From NCBI RefSeq assembly GCF_000429325.1, contig NZ_AUBQ01000014.1, forward strand, positions 124,001 through 188,000: 64,000 nt of DNA. Reading direction: 5' to 3'. Below, one piece after another: positions 50,912-58,478 of the stretch. Position 1 is the first letter of the stretch. Each line of letters begins with the position of its first letter. The notes under the pieces are model-generated. The model was not told the origin of the DNA and did no database searches. It saw only the letters and a list, made by a program, of their open reading frames with translations. The translations under genes and the position numbers were made by a program. Source of the stretch: Fundidesulfovibrio putealis DSM 16056 (GTDB lineage: Bacteria; Desulfobacterota; Desulfovibrionia; Desulfovibrionales; Desulfovibrionaceae).

Positions 50912-52843
50912 ATGAGCGGGGTTGTTCGCACCGCCTGCACCCGCCACTGCGGCGACGGTTGCGCCCTGTTGGTCGCAGTGCGCCCGGACGGGTCGCTCTC
51001 CGTGCGGGGCAATCCGGAGCATCCCTTCACGCGCGGTTTCCTGTGCGCCAAGACCGCCCGCTTCGGCGAGCGGCTCGCCAGTCCCCGGCGCATCACCACG
51101 CCGCTCATCCGGGAAGACGGCGAGTTCCGCAAGGCATCCTGGGACGAGGCCCTGGGCCTTATCGCCGCGCAGATCACACGCCTTCGCAAAACACCGGAGC
51201 GCATGCTCCACGTCTTCTACTACGCCTCCTTCGGCCTCCTGCATCAGGCCAGCAAGCTGCTGTTCGGAACACTCGGCGCGTCGGCCTTTTCCGGTTCACC
51301 GTGCCTCTCCGCCGGAGTCGAGGCCCTGAAGCGCGACTTCGGAGCCGTGCGCCAGGGTCCTCTCACTGACGCGGCCACCGCTGACCGCATCGTGAACTGG
51401 GGCCGCAACGCCGACGCCCAGTCCGTGCATCTGGCGGCCATGCTCTCAAAGGCCCGCAAGCGCGGCGCGCGCGTGCTCTCCATCCATCCCGGCGACCCCG
51501 GCTACGACGGTCTCTGCGACGAACAGATCATCATCCGGCCCGGCACGGACCGCTTCCTGGCGGCGGCTGCGGCCAAGCTTCTGCTGGAGCGCGGGCTCTC
51601 GGCCTATGCCCGGAAAGCACTGTCGCGCTGCTTCGAACCTCAGGCGTTTCTTGAACTTCTGGACGGCTGGAGCCTGGACTCGCTGCTGGACGCCTGCGGC
51701 GCAAGCCCGGAGCAGGCCCGCCTGCTGGCCGACTGGTATGCGGAAGATGCCCCAACGGCCACGCTCATCGGGCGCGGCCTGCAACGCTACGCCTTCGGCG
51801 GCGAGAACGTTCGCTTCATCGACGCCCTGGCCATGCTCTCCGGCCAGATCGGGCGCAAGGGCGCTGGCGTCTTCTTCAAGCAGGGGGACCTGGGCAACGC
51901 CGCCTGGGGCTGGACCCAGGCCAAGCCCGGCTACGCGCGCACCTTCCCCCTGGCGTCCCTGGCCGCAAACGTGGCCCTGGCCGACCCGCCCGTGGAGTTC
52001 GTCTGGGTGGAGGGCATGAATCTGGTGACGCAGTGCCCCGACAGCCTGGCCACCGCGCAGATGCTGCGCTCGCGCTTCACCGTGGTGGTGGAGCCCTTCA
52101 TGACCGACACCGCGCGCTGCGCCACGGTCATCCTGCCCCCGGCGCTGCTGTTCGAGTGCGAGGACGTGGTCAGGAACGACTCCCACGAGTACGTGAACCA
52201 CTCGGCCCAGGTGCTCGCCCCGCGCGGACAGGCCCGCAGCAATTTCCACATCGCTGCCTCGCTTGGGGCCATGCTTGCGCCGCCGGTTGTCTATCCCGAC
52301 CCGGAAGAGGTCATGGACGCGGCCCTGCGCAAGGGCAAGCTGAAGGCCTCGCTTGCCGATCTTCGCGAGAAGGGCTGGCTGGGCGGGCCCGTGCCGTCAA
52401 CGCCCTGGGCGGACGGCGTGTTCGCGCACCCCGACGGGCTGTACCGGCTGCCCGACGCGCTGCACTTGGGCGCGCCCGCGCCGGACGGGTTCCCCCTGCG
52501 TCTCTTGAGCTTCGTGCAAAAGGACCACCTGCTCTCGCAGGTTCCGGAGGACGAGCAGGAGTCGCCCCCGCGCGTGTTCGTGTCGTCCGGCTGCCCGGCC
52601 CTGGCCGGGCTGGACCAAACACGCCCCGCCCTGCTTGAGACCGCGCTCGGCTCCATGACCGTGCGGGTGGAAATCCTCGATACGCTGCACCCCGAGGCCG
52701 TGCTCTACCCGCGCGGCGACTGGCTCTCGCGCGGCGGTTGCGTCAACCGCCTGATCGCCGGACGCGAGACCGACATGGGGGCGCAGGTGGCCTACTACGA
52801 ACAAAGGGCGAGGCTTGTAAGCGCCCCGCCCTCCGCCGTCTGA
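50912..52843 (+). CDS. Molybdopterin-dependent oxidoreductase (DMSO reductase family)
   Basis: 643 residues. N-terminal [4Fe-4S] motif C9-x3-C13-x3-C17-x27-C45 (CTRHCGDGCALLV to FLCAK). Residue C131 in FSGSPCLSAGV aligns with the Mo-ligand position of Nap/Fdh-type enzymes, so Cys ligation is likely. The Mo-bis-MGD-binding regions include GRNADAQSVHLAAMLSKARK and MNLVTQCPDS; the C-terminal dinucleotide-binding domain ends with YPRGDWLSRGGCVNRLI. No signal peptide, so cytoplasmic. Substrate unknown; formate-dehydrogenase-like and polysulfide-type paralogues exist. Directly follows lpdA by 7 bases, suggesting a shared transcript. Confidence 0.87.
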   Translation: MSGVVRTACTRHCGDGCALLVAVRPDGSLSVRGNPEHPFTRGFLCAKTARFGERLASPRRITTPLIREDGEFRKASWDEALGLIAAQITRLRKTPERMLHVFYYASFGLLHQASKLLFGTLGASAFSGSPCLSAGVEALKRDFGAVRQGPLTDAATADRIVNWGRNADAQSVHLAAMLSKARKRGARVLSIHPGDPGYDGLCDEQIIIRPGTDRFLAAAAAKLLLERGLSAYARKALSRCFEPQAFLELLDGWSLDSLLDACGASPEQARLLADWYAEDAPTATLIGRGLQRYAFGGENVRFIDALAMLSGQIGRKGAGVFFKQGDLGNAAWGWTQAKPGYARTFPLASLAANVALADPPVEFVWVEGMNLVTQCPDSLATAQMLRSRFTVVVEPFMTDTARCATVILPPALLFECEDVVRNDSHEYVNHSAQVLAPRGQARSNFHIAASLGAMLAPPVVYPDPEEVMDAALRKGKLKASLADLREKGWLGGPVPSTPWADGVFAHPDGLYRLPDALHLGAPAPDGFPLRLLSFVQKDHLLSQVPEDEQESPPRVFVSSGCPALAGLDQTRPALLETALGSMTVRVEILDTLHPEAVLYPRGDWLSRGGCVNRLIAGRETDMGAQVAYYEQRARLVSAPPSAV

Positions 52844-52855
52844 TTCTCTCTCCGG

Positions 52856-54112
52856 TTACAGCCCCGGCACCGGGAACGTCAGGCACATGGCCTCCACTTC
52901 CCGGCGGATGTCCGCACGCAGCGCCGCGTCCTCCGGTTTTCCGAGCACCGCCAGCATCCACCCGGCCAGCCGCTCCATCTCGCGTTCCTTCATGCCCCGT
53001 GTGGTAGCCGCCGGGGTGCCGATGCGTATGCCGCTGGGACGCAGGGGCGGGTTGGGGTCGTCCGGGATGATCTGCTTGTTGGTGGTGATGCCCACCTCGT
53101 CCAAAAGCTCCTCCGCCACCCGGCCGTCCAGGCCGAAGCTGGCCTGGGTGTTCATCACCAGCATGTGGTTGTCCGTGCCGCCGGTCACCAGCTGCGCGCC
53201 GCCGCTGGTCAGCGCCCCGGCAAAGGCCTGCGTGTTCAGGAGCACCTGGGCAGCGTAGTCGCGAAATTCAGGCGTCAGGGCCTTGCCCATGGTGATGGCG
53301 ATGCCCGCGATCACGTTCATGTGCGGGCCGCCCTGCAAGCCCGGAAACACCGACTTGTCGATGCGCGCCGCCAGCTCCTTGCGGCACAGGATCATGCCGC
53401 CGCGCGGGCCGCGCAGCGACTTGTGCGAAGTGGTGGTCATCACGTCGAAGCCGTGGTCCATGGGGTTCTTCATCACCCCGCCCGCCACCAGCCCGGCGTA
53501 GTGCGAGGCGTCGCACATGGTGTACGCGCCCACTTCGTCGGCAACGGCCTTGAAGGCCGCGTAATCCAGGTCGCGCGGGTAGGACGTGTAGCCGCACAGC
53601 ACCAGCTTGGGCTTGTGTTCGCGGGCCAGTTCCCGCACCGCGTCGAAATCGATGGCTCCGTCGGTCGCCCCGGTCTTGTAGCGCACGAAGTTGAAGAGCC
53701 GCCCCATGTGCGACACCGGAGCGCCGTGCGTCAGGTGGCCGCCGTGGGACAGGTCCATGGCCAGGATGGTGTCCCCCAGCTCCAAAAGGCCCAGATACAC
53801 GGCCTGGTTCATGGGCGAGCCGGACAGGGGCTGCACGTTGGCGTGCTCGCTGCGAAACACCTGGCAGGCCCGCTCGCGCGCAAGAATCTCCACGCGGTCG
53901 GTGAACTCCTGGCCGCCGTAGTAACGCCTGCCGGGGTAGCCCTCGGAGTACTTGTTGGTGAACACGCTGCCCAGAACGGCCAGCACTTCGGGATAGGTGT
54001 AGTTCTCGGACGGGATCAGCTCCACGCCGAGGCGCTGGCGGTTTTCCTCGCCGGTCAGCGTTGCGAAGACGTCGGGGTCGGATTTTTCGAGCAGGTCACG
54101 ATGGGCGCGCAT
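52856..54112 (-). CDS. glyA: Serine hydroxymethyltransferase
   Basis: 418 residues from the ATG at 54112 (AGGAGGAG 3 to 5 bases upstream). Motifs: ELIPSENYTYPEVLAVLGS (31-49), NKYSEGYPGRRYYGG (53-67), and PLP lysine K231 in TTTSHKSLRGPRGG. It interconverts serine and glycine with H4folate, coupling to the glycine cleavage system. The leader carries a ZTP riboswitch (54157-54235), which links expression to purine/C1 status. Convergent with the molybdopterin gene (12-base gap). Confidence 0.98.
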   Translation of the reverse strand: MRAHRDLLEKSDPDVFATLTGEENRQRLGVELIPSENYTYPEVLAVLGSVFTNKYSEGYPGRRYYGGQEFTDRVEILARERACQVFRSEHANVQPLSGSPMNQAVYLGLLELGDTILAMDLSHGGHLTHGAPVSHMGRLFNFVRYKTGATDGAIDFDAVRELAREHKPKLVLCGYTSYPRDLDYAAFKAVADEVGAYTMCDASHYAGLVAGGVMKNPMDHGFDVMTTTSHKSLRGPRGGMILCRKELAARIDKSVFPGLQGGPHMNVIAGIAITMGKALTPEFRDYAAQVLLNTQAFAGALTSGGAQLVTGGTDNHMLVMNTQASFGLDGRVAEELLDEVGITTNKQIIPDDPNPPLRPSGIRIGTPAATTRGMKEREMERLAGWMLAVLGKPEDAALRADIRREVEAMCLTFPVPGL

Positions 54113-54156
54113 GGGCTCCTCCTGGATCAGGAAGGTTGGCATCATCTGTTGACGAT

Positions 54157-54235
54157 GCAGCCCAGGCGAGCGGCTTGACGGAATTTCGCGCTTCCCCGTG
54201 GTTGCCCACGTTTCTCGCCAGTCACGCGAAACGGA
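54157..54235 (-). promoter_or_regulatory. ZTP (pfl) riboswitch in the glyA leader
   Basis: Minus strand, read 5' to 3': P1 TTTCGCG (54225-54231) pairs with CGCGAAA (54184-54190); conserved core GACTGGCG (54216-54223); P2 CGTGG-GCAA-CCACG (54197-54210) with a tetraloop; GGGGAAGCG (54189-54197); and the second subdomain CGCCTGGGC (54160-54168). These are the invariant blocks of the pfl motif (known consensus GACUGGCG, GGGGAGCG, CCGCCUGGGC), which binds ZTP/ZMP, an alarmone of 10-formyl-folate shortage. A GCATC/GATGC hairpin just before the ribosome site may be the expression platform. pfl motifs are well known upstream of glyA and purH. Confidence 0.9.
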
Positions 54236-54341
54236 TGGTTCGGACGGGAGGCATGTAGCGCGGCGCATGAGGAAAGGTCAAGAGGCGGCGGAGTTGACCG
54301 AGGGGCAGGGCTACGCTAGGCCACCGGGGCGGAAGAGTAAG

Positions 54342-54380
54342 ATGCCTCCGGCGGCCAAAGGAACTTCGTTCCTTTGGAAT
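54342..54380. repeat. Palindromic intergenic element, TGCCTCCGGCGG family (copy 1)
   Basis: ATGCCTCCGGCGG followed by a perfect 10-pair hairpin CCAAAGGAAC-TTC-complement (54355-54377). The same opening with a different hairpin occurs at 57045-57078. It lies in the gap between the divergent glyA and maf genes. Confidence 0.75.
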
Positions 54381-54436
54381 CCTAAGTAGCTTCGTGGGTT
54401 TCAGCGAGAGTATGCAGTTTGAGAGAGGAGTCTGTA

Positions 54437-55048
54437 GTGGGAATTGGAGCTTTCAGGGCAACGGCGGACATCGTATTGGCGTCAGGGTCGCCCAGGAGAA
54501 AAGAGCTGCTCGGGTCCACGGGCGTGGAGTTCAGGATCGTGATCTCCGGCGTGGACGAGCCCGCCGCCGACGCGGGCGAGACGCCCGGCGGCTACGCTCT
54601 GCGCATGGCCCGCATGAAGACCCTGGACGTGGCTGCCACGTGTGGGGGAGCGTACGTTCTGGGCGCGGACACCGTGGTGGCCGTGGGGGACTTCATCCTG
54701 GGCAAGCCCGTGGATGTGGACGATGCCAGGCGCATGCTGAGCATGCTCTCCGGGCGCGAACACACCGTGGTCACGGCCTGTTGTCTGATTGGACCAGAGG
54801 GCGAGACCGTCTGGGAAGAGGCGTTATCCTCCAAAGTGACCTTCGCCACACTGACCGAAGAGGCCATCGCCGCCTACGTGGCCACCGGCGAGCCCATGGA
54901 CAAGGCGGGCGGCTACGCCATCCAGGGCCTGGGGGCGTTCATGATCGCCCGCGTGGAGGGGTCGTATACGAATGTTGTCGGGTTGCCGCTGGCGGAAGTG
55001 GTGGACGTCTTGAAGCGTAACGGGGTTATTGTTCCGGTAACCGTCTAG
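54437..55048 (+). CDS. maf: Maf-family nucleotide pyrophosphatase
   Basis: 203 residues from the GTG at 54437 (AGGAG 6 bases upstream); a TTG at 54419 is less good. Signature VLASGSPRRKELL (about 13-25), then VLGADTVVAVGDFILGKP with the catalytic Asp, and GYAIQGLGAFMIARVEGSYT, then NVVGLPL. Maf proteins hydrolyse non-canonical or pyrimidine nucleoside triphosphates and were linked to septum inhibition in Bacillus. Which subtype (YhdE or YceF) is not decided. Confidence 0.94.
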   Translation: MGIGAFRATADIVLASGSPRRKELLGSTGVEFRIVISGVDEPAADAGETPGGYALRMARMKTLDVAATCGGAYVLGADTVVAVGDFILGKPVDVDDARRMLSMLSGREHTVVTACCLIGPEGETVWEEALSSKVTFATLTEEAIAAYVATGEPMDKAGGYAIQGLGAFMIARVEGSYTNVVGLPLAEVVDVLKRNGVIVPVTV

Positions 55049-55133
55049 ACTGGCACGGCATTGCCCGCTTGACGGTATCCTGTTGATGCATGATGCTCGC
55101 GGAGTGCGAAATTCCCCGGACGGAGGGCGGAAC

Positions 55134-56063
55134 GTGGAAGAAGCTGGAACGGACAAGAAGGTCGACGTCCTCATCAACGTCTGCGGCAAGCCCTACCAGA
55201 CCGCCCTGGCGCTCCTCACGCTGGAGCGCGCAAGCGGCCACCGCATCGACCGCATCTATTTCGTCGAAGAAAACACCCAGCACCACAACGTGGACATCCA
55301 CACCGGGCACCACGGCTTCGTCCTGGACAGGCTGAAGGACAAGATCGTCTACCTGCGCCCCGAAACCTGGAACTACTGTTTCTCCATCGAGCTGGACCGT
55401 CTGGGCGACGAGCAGTACCGCCACTCCGTGCGCTACCAGTACGGCTGGGAGAAGTCGGACAAGGACCACGTCCTCATCATCCACAACGACGCGCACTTCC
55501 ACGGCGACGTGGTCGGGGCAATGCTGGACAACATCGGCGGGCACATCGCCATCGGGCACGTGGGGCAGTGCTGGTACTGCCCGGCGTCGTTCACCGGCAA
55601 ATGCGGGCCGGACAGCTACCTGGAATACAAGCCGTCGTTCCGCGAACTGCGCGACCTCTACACCAAGACGCGCGCGCCCGAGGGCTCGCTCATGCGGGCC
55701 TACCACCTGCCGCGCATGCACCCCATGTTCGAGAAGCAGCCCTGGCCGCTGCCCGAGTGCCGGGTGAACGAGTGGTGCGCGCTCATCGACATGAAGAAGG
55801 CGCGGGGCATCACCGTGCCGCACGGGCGCGTCACCCCCTTCGGGGCCATCCTGTCCGTTGGCAAGCAGATACTCGACGTGGGATGCCAGTGGTTCCGCGA
55901 CGTGCACGTGCGCGGCCACACCTGCAAGAACTTCGACATCTACAAATACATGCACCACGACGTCCCGCCCACCGGGCAGCCGACGCTCCTGGACAAGGAG
56001 CGCTATCAGCAGCGGGAGATCGAGGCGCTGGCGCGGCTCCGGGAGGAGTTCGGCCACCCCTGA
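55134..56063 (+). CDS. Putative GT-A-fold glycosyltransferase-like protein
   Basis: 309 residues from the GTG at 55134, which has GGAGG 7 bases upstream; a TTG at 55083 and ATG at 55086 are alternatives. The N-terminus VDVLINVCGKPYQTALALLT resembles the first beta strand/helix of GT2-like enzymes, and HVLIIHNDAHFHGDVVGAML (about 121-140) sits where a DxD-type metal motif is expected, with N-D-x-H instead. Several Cys/Trp/His-rich stretches (GHVGQCWYCPASFTGKCG) are unusual. No established family is recognised. Lies 85 bases after maf and 43 bases before an acetyltransferase gene. Confidence 0.6.
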   Translation: MEEAGTDKKVDVLINVCGKPYQTALALLTLERASGHRIDRIYFVEENTQHHNVDIHTGHHGFVLDRLKDKIVYLRPETWNYCFSIELDRLGDEQYRHSVRYQYGWEKSDKDHVLIIHNDAHFHGDVVGAMLDNIGGHIAIGHVGQCWYCPASFTGKCGPDSYLEYKPSFRELRDLYTKTRAPEGSLMRAYHLPRMHPMFEKQPWPLPECRVNEWCALIDMKKARGITVPHGRVTPFGAILSVGKQILDVGCQWFRDVHVRGHTCKNFDIYKYMHHDVPPTGQPTLLDKERYQQREIEALARLREEFGHP

Positions 56064-56106
56064 CCCGGTCACACCAACACTCTCTTCAACAGAGCGAATC
56101 ACACAC

Positions 56107-56547
56107 ATGCATGCGACACTGGGCCGCGCAGGCCGCGAAGACTTCCAGGCCTTGGCCGAGCTATGGGAGGCATCCGTCAGGGCGACCCACTCGTTCTTGA
56201 GCGAAGAGGACATCCGCTTCTTCAAGCCATTGATGGTCGAGTCGTATCTTCCGGCGGTCGAACTGCATTGCGCGCGGGACGAATCCGGCATCATTGTGGG
56301 ATTCATAGGCACTGCCGGGAACAAGATCGAGATGCTGTTCGTCGCGCCGGAGCATTTCGGCAAGGGAATCGGCAAGCTGCTGCTGAGCCATGCGGTCAAC
56401 GATCTCAGGGCGACCGCAGTCGACGTCAATGAGCAGAACCCTTCCGCGTTGGGCTTCTATGAGCATCTCGGCTTCGTGATCACAGGACGTTCCCCCGTTG
56501 ACGGGGCAGGAAAGCCCTACCCCCTCTTGCACATGCGTCTGCCCTGA
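56107..56547 (+). CDS. GNAT-family N-acetyltransferase
   Basis: 146 residues from the ATG at 56107. The acetyl-CoA signature MLFVAPEHFGKGIGKLLLSH (about 77-96) has the R/Q-x2-G-x-G/A motif in the form HFGKGIG, and DVNEQNPSALGFYEHLGFVI follows. Resembles YjaB/PhnO-like small GNATs that act on small metabolites or antibiotics. No good ribosome site is visible. It ends 27 bases before pgpA. Confidence 0.9.
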   Translation: MHATLGRAGREDFQALAELWEASVRATHSFLSEEDIRFFKPLMVESYLPAVELHCARDESGIIVGFIGTAGNKIEMLFVAPEHFGKGIGKLLLSHAVNDLRATAVDVNEQNPSALGFYEHLGFVITGRSPVDGAGKPYPLLHMRLP

Positions 56548-56574
56548 GTACCAACCACTTACTGGAGCCTTACC

Positions 56575-57036
56575 ATGACCCTCATCGACCGCATCGCCAC
56601 CAATTTCGCGTCGCTCGGCCCTGTCGGCAAGCTCCCCGTGTCCGGCACCTGGGGCTCCGCCGTGGCCGCCCTGGCCGCGCCCGTTCTCTTCATGCCCGCG
56701 CCGTTCGCCGTGCGCCTGACCATGCTCGTGCTGGTCTTCATCGGCGGCGGCCTGGCCTGCGACATCGTTGAAAAGAATCTCTGCCGCAAGGACCCCGGCC
56801 TGTGCGTCATCGACGAGGTGCTGGGCCAGTGGACCACCTTCCTGTTCTTCCCGGTGCTCACGCCCTGGCAGATGTTCTGGGGATTCGTGCTGTTCCGCGC
56901 CTTCGACATCCTGAAGCCCGCGCCGGTGCGCGCCTCGGAGTGCTGGATGCCCGGCGGGTTCGGCGTGATGCTCGACGACTTCCTGGCAGGCATCTACGCG
57001 GCCATCGCGCTCGGCGTGCTGATCGCCCTGACCTAA
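56575..57036 (+). CDS. pgpA: Phosphatidylglycerophosphatase A
   Basis: 153 residues with three to four membrane segments. GKLPVSGTWGSAVAAL (about 18-33) and the active-site stretch RKDPGLCVIDEVLGQWTTFL (about 72-91), then RAFDILKPAPVR, are classic PgpA. It removes phosphate from phosphatidylglycerophosphate to give phosphatidylglycerol. Last gene of the plus-strand block; a palindromic element and a terminator follow. Confidence 0.95.
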   Translation: MTLIDRIATNFASLGPVGKLPVSGTWGSAVAALAAPVLFMPAPFAVRLTMLVLVFIGGGLACDIVEKNLCRKDPGLCVIDEVLGQWTTFLFFPVLTPWQMFWGFVLFRAFDILKPAPVRASECWMPGGFGVMLDDFLAGIYAAIALGVLIALT

Positions 57037-57044
57037 GGCAGAAT

Positions 57045-57078
57045 ATGCCTCCGGCGGGCAAAGGGCTCCGCCCTCTGC
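57045..57078. repeat. Palindromic intergenic element, TGCCTCCGGCGG family (copy 2)
   Basis: ATGCCTCCGGCGG followed by a hairpin GCA-AGGGC-TCC-GCCCT-TGC with one mismatch (57058-57078), 8 bases after the pgpA stop. Shares the 13-base opening with the element at 54342. It may also stabilise or end the pgpA transcript. Confidence 0.7.
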
Positions 57079-57142
57079 ACACCCTCTCCGCTTCGCGTAT
57101 TGACTGGAATTATTGAGACTATACGTCCGAACGGACACAAGC

Positions 57143-57180
57143 GAGAAGAAGCGCCGCCATCAGGTGCGGCGTTTCTTCTC
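57143..57180. terminator. Hairpin between pgpA and the small membrane protein gene
   Basis: 15-base arms GAGAAGAAGCGCCGC and GCGGCGTTTCTTCTC with one G-U around an 8-base loop. It lies between convergent genes and overlaps the last codons and stop of the 49-residue protein, so it may end transcription in both directions although the T run is interrupted by C. Confidence 0.6.
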
Positions 57181-57309
57181 TCGTTCTTTGGCATCCTCGA
57201 AATTGAGGCGCAACTGACTCTTTTTTTTCTCTCTGGTCTGGAAAGTCAGCCGGGCTCCCAGATAGAAGCAGACCAGAATGACGATTCCCCAGATAATGTA
57301 GGCGCTCAC
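57160..57309 (-). CDS. Small single-pass membrane protein, 49 residues, unknown function
   Basis: Starts at GTG 57309 with AAGGAA 8 bases upstream and ends with TGA at 57160-57162. The protein begins MSAYIIWGIVILVCFYLGAR, one hydrophobic helix of about 17 residues, followed by a strongly basic/acidic helix (REKKKSQLRLNFEDAKEREK and a KRRT end). The coding quality is supported by the ribosome site, the sharp hydrophobic/charged division and the terminator at its end. It is oriented with, and lies downstream of, the TPR gene at 57454-58365, separated by that gene's terminator. No family recognised. Confidence 0.65.
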   Translation of the reverse strand: MSAYIIWGIVILVCFYLGARLTFQTREKKKSQLRLNFEDAKEREKKRRT

Positions 57310-57396
57310 TGCTTTCTTCCTTGCAAATCCCTGTCAGGCCTTGGCTGTATGGTCCTTTCCCGCAAGCCGGTCAAGCGTTGCGGCGCGGATGCCAAA

Positions 57397-57430
57397 GAAA
57401 AGGGCGCGGAGGATGCCCGCGCCCGTTTTC
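57397..57430 (-). terminator. Intrinsic terminator after the 57.5-kb TPR gene
   Basis: GGGCGCGG (57402-57409) pairs with CCGCGCCC (57417-57424), 7-base loop, followed on the minus strand by TTTTC. It lies 30 bases after the TPR gene stop. Confidence 0.75.
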
Positions 57431-57453
57431 CAAATATCCGGGTCAGGCCAGGA

Positions 57454-58365
57454 TTATTCGCAGACGCCGCTCTTGCGGGCGTTCTCCGAGAGTTCGCAGT
57501 CGCCTTTCTCGCAGGCGGTCTTGAAGTCGGCGCACATTTTGTCGGGCTGGTTGATCTTCAGATACGCCGAGCCCCGTCCCTTGTAGACTTCAGCGTCGGA
57601 ATATCCCATTTGGATGGCCTTGTCGTAATCCTGGATCGCTTTGGTGAAACTGCCGAGCTTGTAGTACGTATGCCCGCGCATCACCACGGCCAGGGAGTCC
57701 TGGGCGTTCAGGGAAATGGACTTGTTGTAGTCGTCCATGGCCTTGTCCAGATGGTTCAGCATGAAGTTGGCGTGGCCGCGCCCGGCATAAAAGCTGGAGT
57801 TCTTTGGTTCGAGCTTGATGGCCTGGTCGAACTGCTCCAGGGCGTTGGCGTAGTTGTTCTGGCGACCCAGATCCATGCCTTTCTCGTAAGCTTCCTGGGC
57901 GGGGCTTGCGTTCCCCTCGCGAAGCGGCGCGGACGCAGCGGCGGCGGCTCCGGCCCCTGCGGCGGCTGCCGCTGCCGGGGAGGTGGTGCGGATGGCTTCG
58001 TTGGCCTTGCGCTCGGCCTCGGCGTTGGACTGCACCACCGCCGGATGCTTCTTGCTCTTCTTGGGCTCTTTTTTCGATTTTGAGGACTTTGATGATTTCG
58101 AGGACCCGGAGTCGCTGCCCTTCGAAGAGGACTTGCCTGAATGAGCGGCCTTCGCGTCGTTCTTGCCGGATGCGGACTTGGTATCCGGAGCCTTTTTGGA
58201 GCTCTCGGACTTGGAGGACTTCGAGTCGGATTTAGAGGTGGTTTTCTCAGTGGTTTTCGAACCTTTCTGTTCCTTCTTGACGGGTTCCGCCAAGGATACG
58301 GCAACATTCAGGCTCAGGGACAGGGCCGTGATCGTTATGAAGAAAAATAAGTATATTCGATACAT
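57454..58365 (-). CDS. Exported TPR protein with Ser/Lys-rich linker
   Basis: 303 residues. Signal peptide about 1-26 (MYRIYLFFFITITALSLSLN, then VAVSLA). Residues 28-108 are a very low-complexity Ser/Lys/Ala stretch, then Ala-rich up to about 145. Residues 155-275 hold about three and a half TPR units (EAYEKGMDLGRQNNYANALE, FYAGRGHANFMLNHLDKAMD, AVVMRGHTYYKLGSFTKAIQ, VYKGRGSAYLKINQPDKMCA). The C-terminal CADFKTACEKGDCELSENAR has four Cys with the final VCE. Sel1/TPR periplasmic adaptor is likely; its partner is unknown. Confidence 0.8.
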   Translation of the reverse strand: MYRIYLFFFITITALSLSLNVAVSLAEPVKKEQKGSKTTEKTTSKSDSKSSKSESSKKAPDTKSASGKNDAKAAHSGKSSSKGSDSGSSKSSKSSKSKKEPKKSKKHPAVVQSNAEAERKANEAIRTTSPAAAAAAGAGAAAAASAPLREGNASPAQEAYEKGMDLGRQNNYANALEQFDQAIKLEPKNSSFYAGRGHANFMLNHLDKAMDDYNKSISLNAQDSLAVVMRGHTYYKLGSFTKAIQDYDKAIQMGYSDAEVYKGRGSAYLKINQPDKMCADFKTACEKGDCELSENARKSGVCE

Positions 58366-58478
58366 AATAGATTCCGCTGGTCCTTTACGGGCAGTGGGCC
58401 ACGGGATGCAGGCGGGACAGTAGCCCCTTCAATGGGACGCGGCAAGGGGCGCAGCCGCCCCAAATGATGAAGAAAAGT

